Assembly: GCA_964430245.1 (NCBI GenBank)
Contig: CAYSEW010000005.1
Location: 62,001 to 126,000 of the forward strand
Direction of reading: 5' to 3'
From: CAYSEW01 sp964430245
GTDB taxonomy: Bacteria > Bacteroidota > Bacteroidia > Flavobacteriales_D > Parvicellaceae
Length of the DNA stretch: 64,000 nucleotides
The notes under the pieces were generated by a model. It saw nothing but the letters and a program-made list of their open reading frames with translations, was not told where the DNA came from and ran no database searches. Position 1 is the first letter of the stretch. Every line of letters starts with the position of its first letter. This document shows, piece after piece, positions 29,132 to 37,971 of this stretch. Position numbers and translations under genes: made by a program.

Positions 29132-29949
29132 ATCTATTAAAGATCAATGAAGCATATGAATTTCTAAAATCAAGAGGTGTTATGCATTCATCAATAGGCA
29201 TCGTCTTGGGTACTGGTTTAGGGAAATTAGTTGATGAGCTATCTAATAAGATTTCTATTGAATATGATGAAATCCCTTATTTTCCTGAAAGTACAGTTGA
29301 GTTTCATTCTGGAAAATTAATTTTTGGTAAACTATTTAATAAAAAGGTAATTATTCTCCAAGGAAGATTCCATTATTATGAGGGGTATAATATGGAAGAA
29401 ATTGTGTTTCCAATTAGAGTATTTAAAAAGTTGGGTGTTAAAGTATTGATCTTGTCCAATGCAGCTGGTGCTTTAAATTTAAATTTCAATAAGGGTTCAT
29501 TAATGCTCATTACTGATCATATTGATCTTTTTCCAACTCATCCTTTAATTGGTAATAATGAAGAAGAATTAGGTCCTAGATTTCCTGATATGAGTGAATC
29601 ATATAACAAGGATTTAATTGAATTAGTAAAGGAGTCAGCTAAAGAATTGGATATTGCTTTAGAAAAAGGTGTTTATGTATCTGCACAAGGACCCATGTTA
29701 GAAACCCCAGCAGAATATAGGATGTTAAGAAAAATAGGTGGAGATGCAGTTGGAATGAGTACAATACCAGAAGTGATTGCTGCCAGACATTTAGGGATTA
29801 AATGTTGTGGAATCTCAATATTAACAGATGAATGTGATCCAGAAAATTTAAAGCCTATTGATATTAATGAGATCATTAAAATTGCTTTTGAAGCAGAAAA
29901 AGTATTTATTAGGCTTGTTAAGGAGTTTCTATGTAAATTAGATCACTAA
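29128..29949 (+). CDS. Purine-nucleoside phosphorylase (trimeric type)
   Basis: The 273-residue protein shows the trimeric PNP set: GIVLGTGLGKL, PYFPESTVEFHSG, GRFHYYEGY, SNAAGALN, the base pocket AQGPMLETPAEYRML and GGDAVGMSTIPEVI. It splits purine nucleosides with phosphate in salvage. The residue after SILT in the base-recognition loop is Asp234 (TDECDPENL) where human and many bacterial PNPs have Asn (TNK). This reading is by eye. The start overlaps the TIGR04282 stop by 4 bp (ATGA). Confidence 0.93.
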   Translation: MNLLKINEAYEFLKSRGVMHSSIGIVLGTGLGKLVDELSNKISIEYDEIPYFPESTVEFHSGKLIFGKLFNKKVIILQGRFHYYEGYNMEEIVFPIRVFKKLGVKVLILSNAAGALNLNFNKGSLMLITDHIDLFPTHPLIGNNEEELGPRFPDMSESYNKDLIELVKESAKELDIALEKGVYVSAQGPMLETPAEYRMLRKIGGDAVGMSTIPEVIAARHLGIKCCGISILTDECDPENLKPIDINEIIKIAFEAEKVFIRLVKEFLCKLDH

Positions 29950-29980
29950 ATTTTAATATTGTAGAATTAAAACATTTGTA

Positions 29981-31291
29981 ATGGTTAGAATATTTATAGG
30001 ATTATTGTTATTTCAACTTCTTATTTGCACAAATAATGCACAAGACCCAATGGATTATCATTTAGGGAATAGTGGAGTAATCAGCGATCATGAATATGTG
30101 TTGGATTATCTTGAATTGCAGCATCCTGGATTCAAAAATGCTTACAACAAGACATTAAACAATGCAATGTCATTTTCAAATAAATCTGGCCAGCTATATA
30201 CTGTTAACGTTGTGGTGCATATAGTTTGGAATGATCCTTTGGAAAACTTGGATGATAGTGTTATTTACAATCAGATACAGATAATAAATGAGGACTTTCA
30301 AAGATTGAATGCAGATACTTCCAATTTAAGATCTATTTTTCATCCTGTAGCTGGAAATCCTAATGTTGAATTTAATCTTTATGATATTATTAGAGTTCAA
30401 ACCAGTGAAACATTTGGAGTTTCTTTATTAGGTCTCCCAGATCATGTTAAACAAACATCACAAGGGGGTAGTGATGCATTTTTCCCTGAATATTTTATGA
30501 ATATATGGATTTGTAAATTAGATAATTTATTTGGTGCTTTATTTGGATATGCTTACCCCCCAGCAGGGCTTTCTAATTGGCCTCCAAATTCAAATGCTCC
30601 AAGTCCTGAATTAGATGGAGTAGTCCTGGATTATAGAACTATTGGCAGCAACAATCCAAACGTTTATCCAAACCCTAATGGTGGAGTATTTGATCTTATT
30701 GGTAGAACAGCTGTACATGAAGTAGGTCACTACATGGGTTTAAGGCATATTTGGGGTGATGGAGGTGGACTTTTTGGTGGTAGTAGCTGTGGTGCAGATG
30801 ATGGATGTTTAGATACTCCAAATCAAGGTTACCAGAGCAACTTTGATTGTGATACTACTTTAAATACTTGTATAGACTCTATTGGTAATAATGTAGACCC
30901 TAATGATCTACCAGATCTGATTGAAAATCACATGGATTATTCTTCTGAATCTTGTAGTAATATGTTTACTATGGAGCAATCTATAATTATGAGAGGAGTT
31001 TTAGAAAATGAAAGAATAGATTTAATCAACCCTCCGTTAGGTGCTTTAGACCATTTATTTAATAATGAAATCATTGTTTATCCTAATCCCGCAAGCCAAT
31101 CAGTAAATATTGAATTTGAACAAGGCAATAAGACATTAAATAATATTAAGGTATTTGACCTATCTGGCAGGTTGATTCGTGAGCAATCTTTTAACGGAAA
31201 TTCAATAAGTATTGATGTTGCAGCTTTTAAAGATGGGATATATCTATTAAATATAAATTCTAAGTATCATACTAGCTTAGTGGTAAGGTAA
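29981..31291 (+). CDS. M43-family (pappalysin-like) metalloprotease with type IX sorting domain
   Basis: The 436-residue preproprotein has a signal peptide (1-20, NNAQ), a propeptide region and a metalloprotease domain with HEVGHYMGLRHIWGD (zinc site, His246 first), followed by a Met-turn region ENHMDYSSESC. Paired Cys residues in the loop (SSCGADDGCLDTP) are typical of cytophagalysin-type M43B enzymes. The C-terminus is a type A sorting domain (VYPNPASQSVNIEF, then DGIYLLNI). It is expected to be exported by the type IX system and to degrade extracellular protein. It is 31 bp after the PNP gene. Confidence 0.93.
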   Translation: MVRIFIGLLLFQLLICTNNAQDPMDYHLGNSGVISDHEYVLDYLELQHPGFKNAYNKTLNNAMSFSNKSGQLYTVNVVVHIVWNDPLENLDDSVIYNQIQIINEDFQRLNADTSNLRSIFHPVAGNPNVEFNLYDIIRVQTSETFGVSLLGLPDHVKQTSQGGSDAFFPEYFMNIWICKLDNLFGALFGYAYPPAGLSNWPPNSNAPSPELDGVVLDYRTIGSNNPNVYPNPNGGVFDLIGRTAVHEVGHYMGLRHIWGDGGGLFGGSSCGADDGCLDTPNQGYQSNFDCDTTLNTCIDSIGNNVDPNDLPDLIENHMDYSSESCSNMFTMEQSIIMRGVLENERIDLINPPLGALDHLFNNEIIVYPNPASQSVNIEFEQGNKTLNNIKVFDLSGRLIREQSFNGNSISIDVAAFKDGIYLLNINSKYHTSLVVR

Positions 31292-31296
31292 ATAGA

Positions 31297-32292
31297 TTAA
31301 ATCATTTGTTTTCTCTCAATTTCTAAATAGGGCTTGATAGCTTCTATTAATTCATTAGCCTGTTCAAAATTTAATTGTTGATTGGCGTCAGATAATGCAT
31401 TTTCTGGATTTGGATGCACTTCAATTAATAAACCGTCTATTCCCATTGCTATTGCAGCTTTACTTAGGTCCTTGATACCATACCTATATCCTAGAGCATG
31501 ACTAGGATCAATGATAATGGGTAGATTAGTATGCTCTTTCAACCAAGATACTCCACATAGATCAAGTGTAAACCTTGTGTTGTTTTCAAATGTTCTTATT
31601 CCTCTTTCACATAGGATTACTTTTTCATTACCTCTGCATAGAATAAATTCTGCTGCCTGTACGAACTCTTGTAAGGTAGTTGAAAAACCTCTTTTCAGCA
31701 GAACAGGTTTATTAGATTTACCTAAAGTGTTCAAAATTCCATGATCATACATAGATTTAGCGCCTACTTGAATTACATCTGCGTGATCTATTACTTCTTC
31801 TATATGGGTTGCATCTTTTGCTTCTGAAAAAGTGGTAAGGTTGTTTTTAGTTCCTGTATTTTGTAATATTTTCAAACCTTTAGTTTCAAGACCTTGAAAA
31901 GAATAGGGAGATGTTCTTGGTTTATAAGTACCTCCTCTTATACAATTTAAATTTAGTTTTGATAAAAACCTTGCAGTTTTGTCCATTTGCCCCTCTGATT
32001 CGATGGAACAGGGCCCCATTATAACTGCAAAATTACTACTATCTCTACCAATTTTTAAGTTGTTTACGGATATTATTCTATTGGGTTCATATGCTATAGA
32101 TGCTATTTGTATGTCATTGTCAAAAATAAATTGATCAATTATATAAGGTGAAAGATCATGAGAAGCTGTTTTATTTTTGGATGAATTGATGATTTGATAA
32201 TAATCATTCTTTTCATTGATAAAAGTAGTTGAAGACAATTGAATGTCCTTAATGATATTCTTTGGAGTGTTTTTATTTAGATGTAAGATCAT
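31297..32292 (-). CDS. aroF: 3-deoxy-7-phosphoheptulonate synthase (DAHP synthase, AroA-beta/KDOPS-like type)
   Basis: The 331-residue enzyme has an N-terminal ferredoxin-like regulatory extension (about 1-75) and a TIM barrel with IMGPCSIESEGQM, CIRGGTYKPRTSPYSFQGL, VQVGAKSMYD, LLKRGFSTTLQEF, ILCERGIRTF and DPSHALGYR. It condenses PEP and erythrose-4-phosphate for aromatic amino acid synthesis. No chorismate-mutase domain is seen. The next gene (beta-helix lipoprotein) lies only 2 bp upstream on the same strand, suggesting co-transcription. It is convergent to the metalloprotease (5 bp). Confidence 0.92.
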   Translation of the reverse strand: MILHLNKNTPKNIIKDIQLSSTTFINEKNDYYQIINSSKNKTASHDLSPYIIDQFIFDNDIQIASIAYEPNRIISVNNLKIGRDSSNFAVIMGPCSIESEGQMDKTARFLSKLNLNCIRGGTYKPRTSPYSFQGLETKGLKILQNTGTKNNLTTFSEAKDATHIEEVIDHADVIQVGAKSMYDHGILNTLGKSNKPVLLKRGFSTTLQEFVQAAEFILCRGNEKVILCERGIRTFENNTRFTLDLCGVSWLKEHTNLPIIIDPSHALGYRYGIKDLSKAAIAMGIDGLLIEVHPNPENALSDANQQLNFEQANELIEAIKPYLEIERKQMI

Positions 32293-32294
32293 AT

Positions 32295-33704
32295 TTAAAA
32301 AGCTTCATAGCAACCAAGGTCATTGCCGTTGGTTCTAGTGTTTCCGTCTATGTCAATAATAATATTAGATAAAGCGCCTTTATCTACTGAAAATGAAGAT
32401 ATTGGTATGTTGAATATCCATTCATTTGGTTGAAGAAATTCGGGGTCGTCATTTAAAAAACAATTAGTAAAAAAGTCAGGATTGTTAATAGGATCTTCAG
32501 ATTTTATTAATGTATTAGTGAAATGAACATTAGGTGCCTCACTAGTAATGCTTCTGCCAAGGGTGTCCATTATAAATTCATTGTCATTAGAGCCATATAC
32601 AATACAATTATGAAATTCAGCATTAATGAAAGGCCTGTATTGAAACCCAGCATTCGACTCATAGAAATCTTTAAACACAAATAATGATGAATTTCTTTGT
32701 CCTTGAAAATAATTTCCAAATGTACAATGCTGAAATTTCACATCACCACCAATACTTACAAAGGCAGAATACTGACCAGAATTTCCAAAAAGACAGTTAA
32801 CGGCTGATAGATTAGCTCCTTGTGTTAAGATGCCTGCAAATAGTGAATTATGCACCTTTACATTACTTAATTTAATTTTATTATTAAATGCAGCTGTGTC
32901 AATTTGTATACCAATAGTTGCATTTTTAATTTCTGCATACTCAATTTTGCTATTTAGAGGTTCATAAAAGTAAATTCCCCTCCATTGTCCTGCTGTACTA
33001 TCAGCGTCATAAAGCAAATAATCTTCCATTCTGTCCTGTTTAAAAATAACAGGTGACCCAAGTGTGCCATTCACTAAAAGAGAACTCTTATAAACAATTA
33101 GAGTAGCATTTGCATGACCATGTACAGTAGTCCCAGCTGGTATAGTTAAGGAATTGGCGGAATCTACAGCACAATAATTATAGATTACATGTGGTTTGTC
33201 ATTGTTCCAGGTTTCATTTTGAGTAATGATTTCATTTACATGAAAATAAGCATCCTGTCCCCATGCATTAAGTACTACCTTTTGAAGGTTGTTATTTGTT
33301 AGGAAAATAATAGAATCCTCCACGATCAGAGGGTTATTAGTGTTATTAGGATCTATTGTGACCTCAACAAAAATAAAAATACTATCATTTTCTTCTATTT
33401 CTATATTTTCGAATAAAACCCCAGCATCACCATTTACATTGATCCTAAATGGAGAATTAGTGCCCTGCGCTAAGTGAATAGATGAAATATTGATCTTGCC
33501 ATTATTTGAGTTATAAACTTTAAAATATTTAGTAGTAGAACCTATTGTTGTAAAGAGTGTGTCAAATAGAATTGTATCTGATGAGAAGCTTAATGTAACA
33601 TTTGAATGAGTTAAGATCTCTTGTTTTCTGCATTGACTTGTAAATGCTATTAAGAAACAGAATAAAAAGTAGATAATTATATTTCGAACTTTATAGATAT
33701 TCAT
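32295..33704 (-). CDS. Beta-helix lipoprotein of a Bacteroidota-specific type
   Basis: The 469-residue protein has a lipoprotein signal (lipobox TSQC near residue 25). Residues 35-160 form a beta-rich domain (TLFTTIGSTTKYFKVYN, NDSIFIFVEVTIDPN). From about 175 there are right-handed parallel beta-helix repeats (GTTVHGHANATLIV, GQWRGIYFYEPLNSKIEYAEI, GANLSAVNCLFGNS). The C-terminus closes with DIDGNTRTNGNDLGCYE, a common cap of such proteins. It may bind or process a surface polysaccharide, but no catalytic residues are evident. It shares a transcript with the DAHP synthase by gap length only. Confidence 0.85.
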   Translation of the reverse strand: MNIYKVRNIIIYFLFCFLIAFTSQCRKQEILTHSNVTLSFSSDTILFDTLFTTIGSTTKYFKVYNSNNGKINISSIHLAQGTNSPFRINVNGDAGVLFENIEIEENDSIFIFVEVTIDPNNTNNPLIVEDSIIFLTNNNLQKVVLNAWGQDAYFHVNEIITQNETWNNDKPHVIYNYCAVDSANSLTIPAGTTVHGHANATLIVYKSSLLVNGTLGSPVIFKQDRMEDYLLYDADSTAGQWRGIYFYEPLNSKIEYAEIKNATIGIQIDTAAFNNKIKLSNVKVHNSLFAGILTQGANLSAVNCLFGNSGQYSAFVSIGGDVKFQHCTFGNYFQGQRNSSLFVFKDFYESNAGFQYRPFINAEFHNCIVYGSNDNEFIMDTLGRSITSEAPNVHFTNTLIKSEDPINNPDFFTNCFLNDDPEFLQPNEWIFNIPISSFSVDKGALSNIIIDIDGNTRTNGNDLGCYEAF

Positions 33705-33778
33705 TTATTTAAACTATTTGCAAGTTTATTAACTTATCCTTATTAAAAATATTTTATTTGATTATTTTATTTTAACTA

Positions 33779-33809
33779 TTGATTAATAAAAAAAGAAATC
33801 CTAAATTTG
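33779..33809 (+). promoter_or_regulatory. Bacteroidota-type promoter for rpmE2
   Basis: TTG at 33779-33781 and TAAATTTG at 33802-33809 are 20 bp apart, an exact consensus match. The start codon follows 25 bp after the -7 element. Confidence 0.75.
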
Positions 33810-33834
33810 CAAACTTTAAAGAAAAGACGAAAAA

Positions 33835-34092
33835 ATGAAGAATGATATACATCCAGGGAATTATAGACTTGTTGTTTTTAAGGACATGTCGAATGATTAT
33901 GCTTTTTTGAGTAGAAGTTGTGCTGCTTCAAAAGACACTATAAAATGGGAAGATGGTAACGATTACCCATTGATTAAATTAGAGATTTCACATAAATCTC
34001 ATCCTTTTTTCACTGGAAAAATGCAATTAGTAGATACCGCTGGTAGAATTGATAAATTCAAGAACCGTTATTCTGCTCATAAAAAGAAATAA
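33835..34092 (+). CDS. rpmE2: 50S ribosomal protein L31, type B
   Basis: The 85-residue protein matches type B L31: [19 protein letters not shown] start, [20 protein letters not shown] in the middle, and [15 protein letters not shown] near the end. Type B L31 lacks the four-Cys zinc site of the standard form; only one Cys (RSCAAS) is present. It binds the large subunit near the central protuberance. The gene is monocistronic with its own promoter and terminator. Type B forms are often zinc-regulated in other bacteria; no such operator is identified here. Confidence 0.97.
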   Translation: MKNDIHPGNYRLVVFKDMSNDYAFLSRSCAASKDTIKWEDGNDYPLIKLEISHKSHPFFTGKMQLVDTAGRIDKFKNRYSAHKKK

Positions 34093-34117
34093 TTAAGATT
34101 AATTAAATTTATCTTTT

Positions 34118-34147
34118 AAAACCCTCGACATTGTTCGGGGGTTTTTT
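34118..34147 (+). terminator. Intrinsic terminator of rpmE2
   Basis: ACCCTCGA (34121-34128), a 6-nt loop, and TCGGGGGT (34135-34142) form a stem with one T-G wobble. It is flanked by AAA and followed by a T tract. The TTG of the next gene's promoter lies in the loop. Confidence 0.85.
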
Positions 34148-34168
34148 ATGGTTACATTTGAAATGTAA
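34131..34168 (+). promoter_or_regulatory. Promoter and 17-bp palindrome upstream of the GlmU-like gene
   Basis: TTG at 34131-34133 and TACATTTG at 34153-34160 are 19 bp apart, a consensus promoter. The -7 element is inside a perfect palindrome TTACATTT-G-AAATGTAA (34152-34168) that ends 12 bp before the start codon. A protein bound to the palindrome would block the promoter. The arms are 8 bp with a single-base centre. Confidence 0.6.
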
Positions 34169-34180
34169 GATTGAAAGAAC

Positions 34181-35368
34181 ATGGAAGATATTATTTTATT
34201 TGATGGCCAATTACACCAGGGTCTTTTACCTTTAACATTTACACGCCCTGTTTCTTATATAAGAGTAGGTATTTTTAGTATTAAGGAAAAATGGGAAAAA
34301 CATTTAGGAACTTCTGTTGGCGTAAGAAGTAAGGATTATTTATCAAATAAATATAATTCCATTGAGACAGAGATGAGATTGGGTATCTCTGCGGGTTTAT
34401 TACCAGATTCAGAATTGACTTTAGCTTTACAGAGCTTAGAAGATCAAAGTATTTTGATGAAAGATAATAAGGTGCTAGCAATAACTCCTATACCAGCTAA
34501 TGATAAAGAATTAGAAGAAAAATTAAATCAATATCAGGTCATTAATTACGAAGCTGATATTAATATTATCGAAAGACCTCATGATATTTTTATCTTAAAT
34601 GGAATAGAGATCGAAAAAGATTTTGAATTAATTAAAGATGAAACCAATTCAATTAATCCTGATTCATCAAATACAATTTTTGGAGATCAATTAATCATTG
34701 AAGAAGGGGCTAAAGTGAGAGCCAGTATTATTAATTCCGAAGATGGACCAGTTTATATTGGAAAAAATGCTGAGGTCATGGAAGGATCTATGATAAAGGG
34801 ACCTTTTGCTTTATTAGATCATGGAGTAATAAAGATGGGTTCAAAAATATATGGCTCAACTACATTTGGACCTTATTGCAAAGTTGGAGGAGAGGTGAAT
34901 AATTCTGTGATCTTAGGATATTCTAATAAAGCACATGATGGGTATTTAGGCAATAGTATAATAGGAGAGTGGTGCAATTTAGGAGCAGATACTAATACTT
35001 CGAACCTGAAAAATAATTATGGAAATGTTAAGGTCTGGAGCTACAAAGAGAATGATGTAATTGATACTGGAACTCAATATTGTGGACTTACTATGGGAGA
35101 TCATTCTAAATGTAGTATTAATACTATGTTTAATACAGGAACAGTAGTAGGAGTATTTGCTAATGTTTTTGATGCTGGATTCCCTCCTAAACATATACCT
35201 TCATTTTCGTGGGGAGGTAAAAATGGAATGACAACTTATAAAATTGAAAAAGCAATTGAATTAGCTGAACTGGTGATGTATAGAAGAGATGTGGAATTAA
35301 GTGAAGAAGACAAAGAGTTGTTAAAATTATTACACAATTTAACTGACACACATCGAAATTTTGATTAA
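34181..35368 (+). CDS. GlmU-family sugar-phosphate nucleotidyl/acetyl transferase (TIGR03991 type)
   Basis: The 395-residue protein fits the Bacteroidota alternative GlmU family. The N-terminal nucleotidyltransferase half begins MEDIILFDGQLHQGLLPLTFTRP and the C-terminal half has left-handed beta-helix hexapeptides (GPVYIGKNAEVMEGSMIKG, GEWCNLGADTNTSNLKNNYG). It is expected to make UDP-N-acetylglucosamine or a related nucleotide sugar from glucosamine-1-phosphate for the cell wall. It stands alone between rpmE2 and lon, with a promoter-overlapping palindrome. Activity is inferred from family only. Confidence 0.88.
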   Translation: MEDIILFDGQLHQGLLPLTFTRPVSYIRVGIFSIKEKWEKHLGTSVGVRSKDYLSNKYNSIETEMRLGISAGLLPDSELTLALQSLEDQSILMKDNKVLAITPIPANDKELEEKLNQYQVINYEADINIIERPHDIFILNGIEIEKDFELIKDETNSINPDSSNTIFGDQLIIEEGAKVRASIINSEDGPVYIGKNAEVMEGSMIKGPFALLDHGVIKMGSKIYGSTTFGPYCKVGGEVNNSVILGYSNKAHDGYLGNSIIGEWCNLGADTNTSNLKNNYGNVKVWSYKENDVIDTGTQYCGLTMGDHSKCSINTMFNTGTVVGVFANVFDAGFPPKHIPSFSWGGKNGMTTYKIEKAIELAELVMYRRDVELSEEDKELLKLLHNLTDTHRNFD

Positions 35369-35381
35369 TAATATATAGCTG

Positions 35382-35419
35382 TAAGTATTGTTTGGCATAT
35401 ACCTTGCCGTAATACTTAT
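35382..35419. repeat. Imperfect hairpin after the GlmU-like gene
   Basis: AAGTATT and AATACTT arms with an inner TGGCA/TGCCG pair form an interrupted stem. There is no T tract. It may be a weak terminator for the GlmU-like gene in the 181-bp gap before lon; nothing else is evident in that gap except the lon palindrome. Confidence 0.4.
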
Positions 35420-35523
35420 GGAAATGATGGTAATTTTATATAAGATCATTGAATTTCAGAGTATTACATTGTAATTATAGTAAAATACAGAAATTTATTT
35501 CCTTAGGTTTTTAATTAAATAAG

Positions 35524-35536
35524 TGTCAATTTGACA
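35524..35536. promoter_or_regulatory. 13-bp palindrome upstream of lon
   Basis: TGTCAA-T-TTGACA is a perfect palindrome that ends 13 bp before the lon ATG. Its position suggests an operator or a stress-response site. It is not the CIRCE element. Confidence 0.45.
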
Positions 35537-35549
35537 AAATAAGATACAA

Positions 35550-37970
35550 ATGAGTGACTTTTTTTCAGCATCTGAATGGTTAGATCTTTCTGATGTCATA
35601 GATCAGGAAACTGAGTTTATTCCATTAATTTCTTCAGAAGAAGAAGATAGAATGAATACAGAGAAGGTTCCTGAAAAGCTTCCGATTTTACCTTTAAGAA
35701 ACAATGTGTTGTTCCCGGGTGTTGTAATTCCCATTACGGTTGGTAGAGATAAAAGTATTAAGTTAATCCAGGATGCTTATAAGGGAAATAAGATCATAGG
35801 TGTAGTTTCTCAGAAAGATTCTTCTATAGAAGAGCCAACCTATGAAGATCTTTTTTCAGTTGGAACTGTCGCGCAGATCATAAGATTACTTAAAATGCCA
35901 GATGGTAGTAATACAGTAATCATTCAAGGTAAGAAAAGAATGAAGCTATTAGATATGCTTCAACCTGAACCTTATATTATTGCAAGGATAGATCCATTTA
36001 AAGAAGTTAGAATTAAAAAATTCAATAAAGAATCATTGGCATTATTCGATTCATTAAAGGATATGGCCTTAAATATCATTAAGCAATCCCCAAATATTCC
36101 TTCAGAAGCATCATTTGCTATTAAAAACATTGAAAGCCCCACATTTTTGGTGAATTTTATATCATCACATATGCAGGCTGAGGTGAAAGAAAAGCAAGAA
36201 ATGCTTGAAGAACCTGAGGTGATTAAGAGAGCTAATCTTTTATTAAAGCATTTAAATAAAGAGTTACAGATCCTTCAGCTTAAAAATGATATTCAATCGA
36301 GGGTTCGAGTAGATATAGATCAGCAACAAAAAGAATATTTTCTCCATCAACAGATGAAAGAAATTCAAAATCAACTTGGTGAAAACCCTGTTCAGCAAGA
36401 GATCAGTGAATTAAGAATAAATTCAAAGTCAAAAAAGTGGAGTAAGCAAGTAGAAAAGGTATTTAATAAAGAAGTTGATAAGCTTGAAAGAATGAACCCT
36501 TCTGGTGCTGAATATGGTGTGCAATTAAATTATTGCCAACTTATTTTAGATCTTCCTTGGAATGAGTATTCAAAGGATAAGTTCAATTTAAAACGTGCTC
36601 AGAAGATTTTAGACAGGGATCATTTTGGGTTGGAGAAAGTGAAAGAACGAATTATTGAATATTTAGCTGTACTTAAGTTAAAGGGCGATATGAAGTCTCC
36701 CATATTATGTTTATATGGACCTCCTGGAGTAGGTAAAACTTCATTAGGCAAATCTATTGCAGAATCTATTGGTAGAAAGTACATTAGAATGTCTTTAGGT
36801 GGCATTCATGATGAAGCTGAGATTAGAGGTCATCGTAAAACTTATATTGGTGCTATGCCTGGCAGGATTATTTCTAGTATAAAAAAAGCTAAAAAGTCAA
36901 ACCCTGTTTTTGTTTTGGATGAGATTGATAAAATAGGAAGATCCAATCATGGAGACCCTTCTTCAGCTCTTTTGGAAGTATTAGATCCTGAGCAAAATGA
37001 TTCTTTTCAAGATAATTATGTAGACATTGAATATGACCTTTCTAAAGTCTTATTTATTGCTACTGCTAATGAGTTGTCAACAATACAACCAGCATTAAGG
37101 GATAGAATGGAAATCATTCAAATCAATGGTTATACTATTGAAGAGAAACTAGAGATAGCTAAAAGACATTTAATTCCTAAACAAATTAAGGAGTTAGGAC
37201 TTACATCAAAACAAATCAGTTTTTCCAAGTCAGTGATTGAAAAAATTATTACTTCTTATACTAATGAAAGTGGGGTAAGGGGATTGGAAAAATTAATTGC
37301 AAAGGTGATAAGAAATAGAGCTAAGGAAATTGCATTCGAAGAAAAATATAATGTAGTTGTTAAGGTTACTGAATTACAGAAAATATTAGGACCTTCTTTT
37401 GATATAAATAAATATAAAAATAATGATGTCCCTGGAGTGGTGACTGGTTTGGCTTGGACAAGAACAGGTGGTGATATTTTATTTATTGAATCTTCTTTAA
37501 CTAAAGGAAAAGGCAAATTAACTTTAACAGGTAACTTAGGTGATGTGATGAAAGAATCTGCTATTATAGCTTTAGAATACCTTAAGTCACACAATGGTCT
37601 TATTGGAATTAGTCAGGATGACATAGATAAATTCAATGTGCATGTCCATGTTCCTGAAGGGGCAACTCCTAAAGATGGACCTTCAGCTGGTGTTGCTATG
37701 ATTACTTCATTAGCTTCTTCACTGACCAATAGAAAAGTTAAAAAATTCCTAGCAATGACTGGGGAAATCACATTAAGAGGTGATGTGTTACCTGTTGGTG
37801 GTATTAAAGAAAAAATCTTAGCAGCAAAACGTGCTGGCATTAAAGAGGTGATGCTTCCAGTTCCTAATAAAAAGGATGTAGATGATATTAAGCCTGATTA
37901 TTTAAATGGACTTCAATTTCATTTTGTACGTAATATAAAAGAGGTATTGGATATTGCTTTACTGAAGTAA
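35550..37970 (+). CDS. lon: ATP-dependent protease Lon
   Basis: The 806-residue protein has the N-terminal substrate domain (LPILPLRNNVLFPGVVIPI), a coiled-coil linker (KEYFLHQQMKEIQNQLG), the AAA+ domain with GPPGVGKTSLGKS and VFVLDEIDK, and the C-terminal protease domain with catalytic Ser in PKDGPSAGVAM and Lys in VGGIKEKILAAKRAG. It degrades damaged and regulatory proteins in the cytoplasm. The length is normal for Bacteroidota. An acidic extension of about 35 residues precedes the core. A perfect 13-bp palindrome lies just upstream. It is convergent with the C5-epimerase-like gene (1 bp apart). Confidence 0.97.
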   Translation: MSDFFSASEWLDLSDVIDQETEFIPLISSEEEDRMNTEKVPEKLPILPLRNNVLFPGVVIPITVGRDKSIKLIQDAYKGNKIIGVVSQKDSSIEEPTYEDLFSVGTVAQIIRLLKMPDGSNTVIIQGKKRMKLLDMLQPEPYIIARIDPFKEVRIKKFNKESLALFDSLKDMALNIIKQSPNIPSEASFAIKNIESPTFLVNFISSHMQAEVKEKQEMLEEPEVIKRANLLLKHLNKELQILQLKNDIQSRVRVDIDQQQKEYFLHQQMKEIQNQLGENPVQQEISELRINSKSKKWSKQVEKVFNKEVDKLERMNPSGAEYGVQLNYCQLILDLPWNEYSKDKFNLKRAQKILDRDHFGLEKVKERIIEYLAVLKLKGDMKSPILCLYGPPGVGKTSLGKSIAESIGRKYIRMSLGGIHDEAEIRGHRKTYIGAMPGRIISSIKKAKKSNPVFVLDEIDKIGRSNHGDPSSALLEVLDPEQNDSFQDNYVDIEYDLSKVLFIATANELSTIQPALRDRMEIIQINGYTIEEKLEIAKRHLIPKQIKELGLTSKQISFSKSVIEKIITSYTNESGVRGLEKLIAKVIRNRAKEIAFEEKYNVVVKVTELQKILGPSFDINKYKNNDVPGVVTGLAWTRTGGDILFIESSLTKGKGKLTLTGNLGDVMKESAIIALEYLKSHNGLIGISQDDIDKFNVHVHVPEGATPKDGPSAGVAMITSLASSLTNRKVKKFLAMTGEITLRGDVLPVGGIKEKILAAKRAGIKEVMLPVPNKKDVDDIKPDYLNGLQFHFVRNIKEVLDIALLK

Positions 37971-37971
37971 G

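Noticed and set aside
34152..34168. Palindrome considered as a terminator stem
   Set aside because: It lies between promoter and start codon of the GlmU-like gene, is AT-rich with a one-base loop and has no T tract; rpmE2 already has a better terminator upstream.
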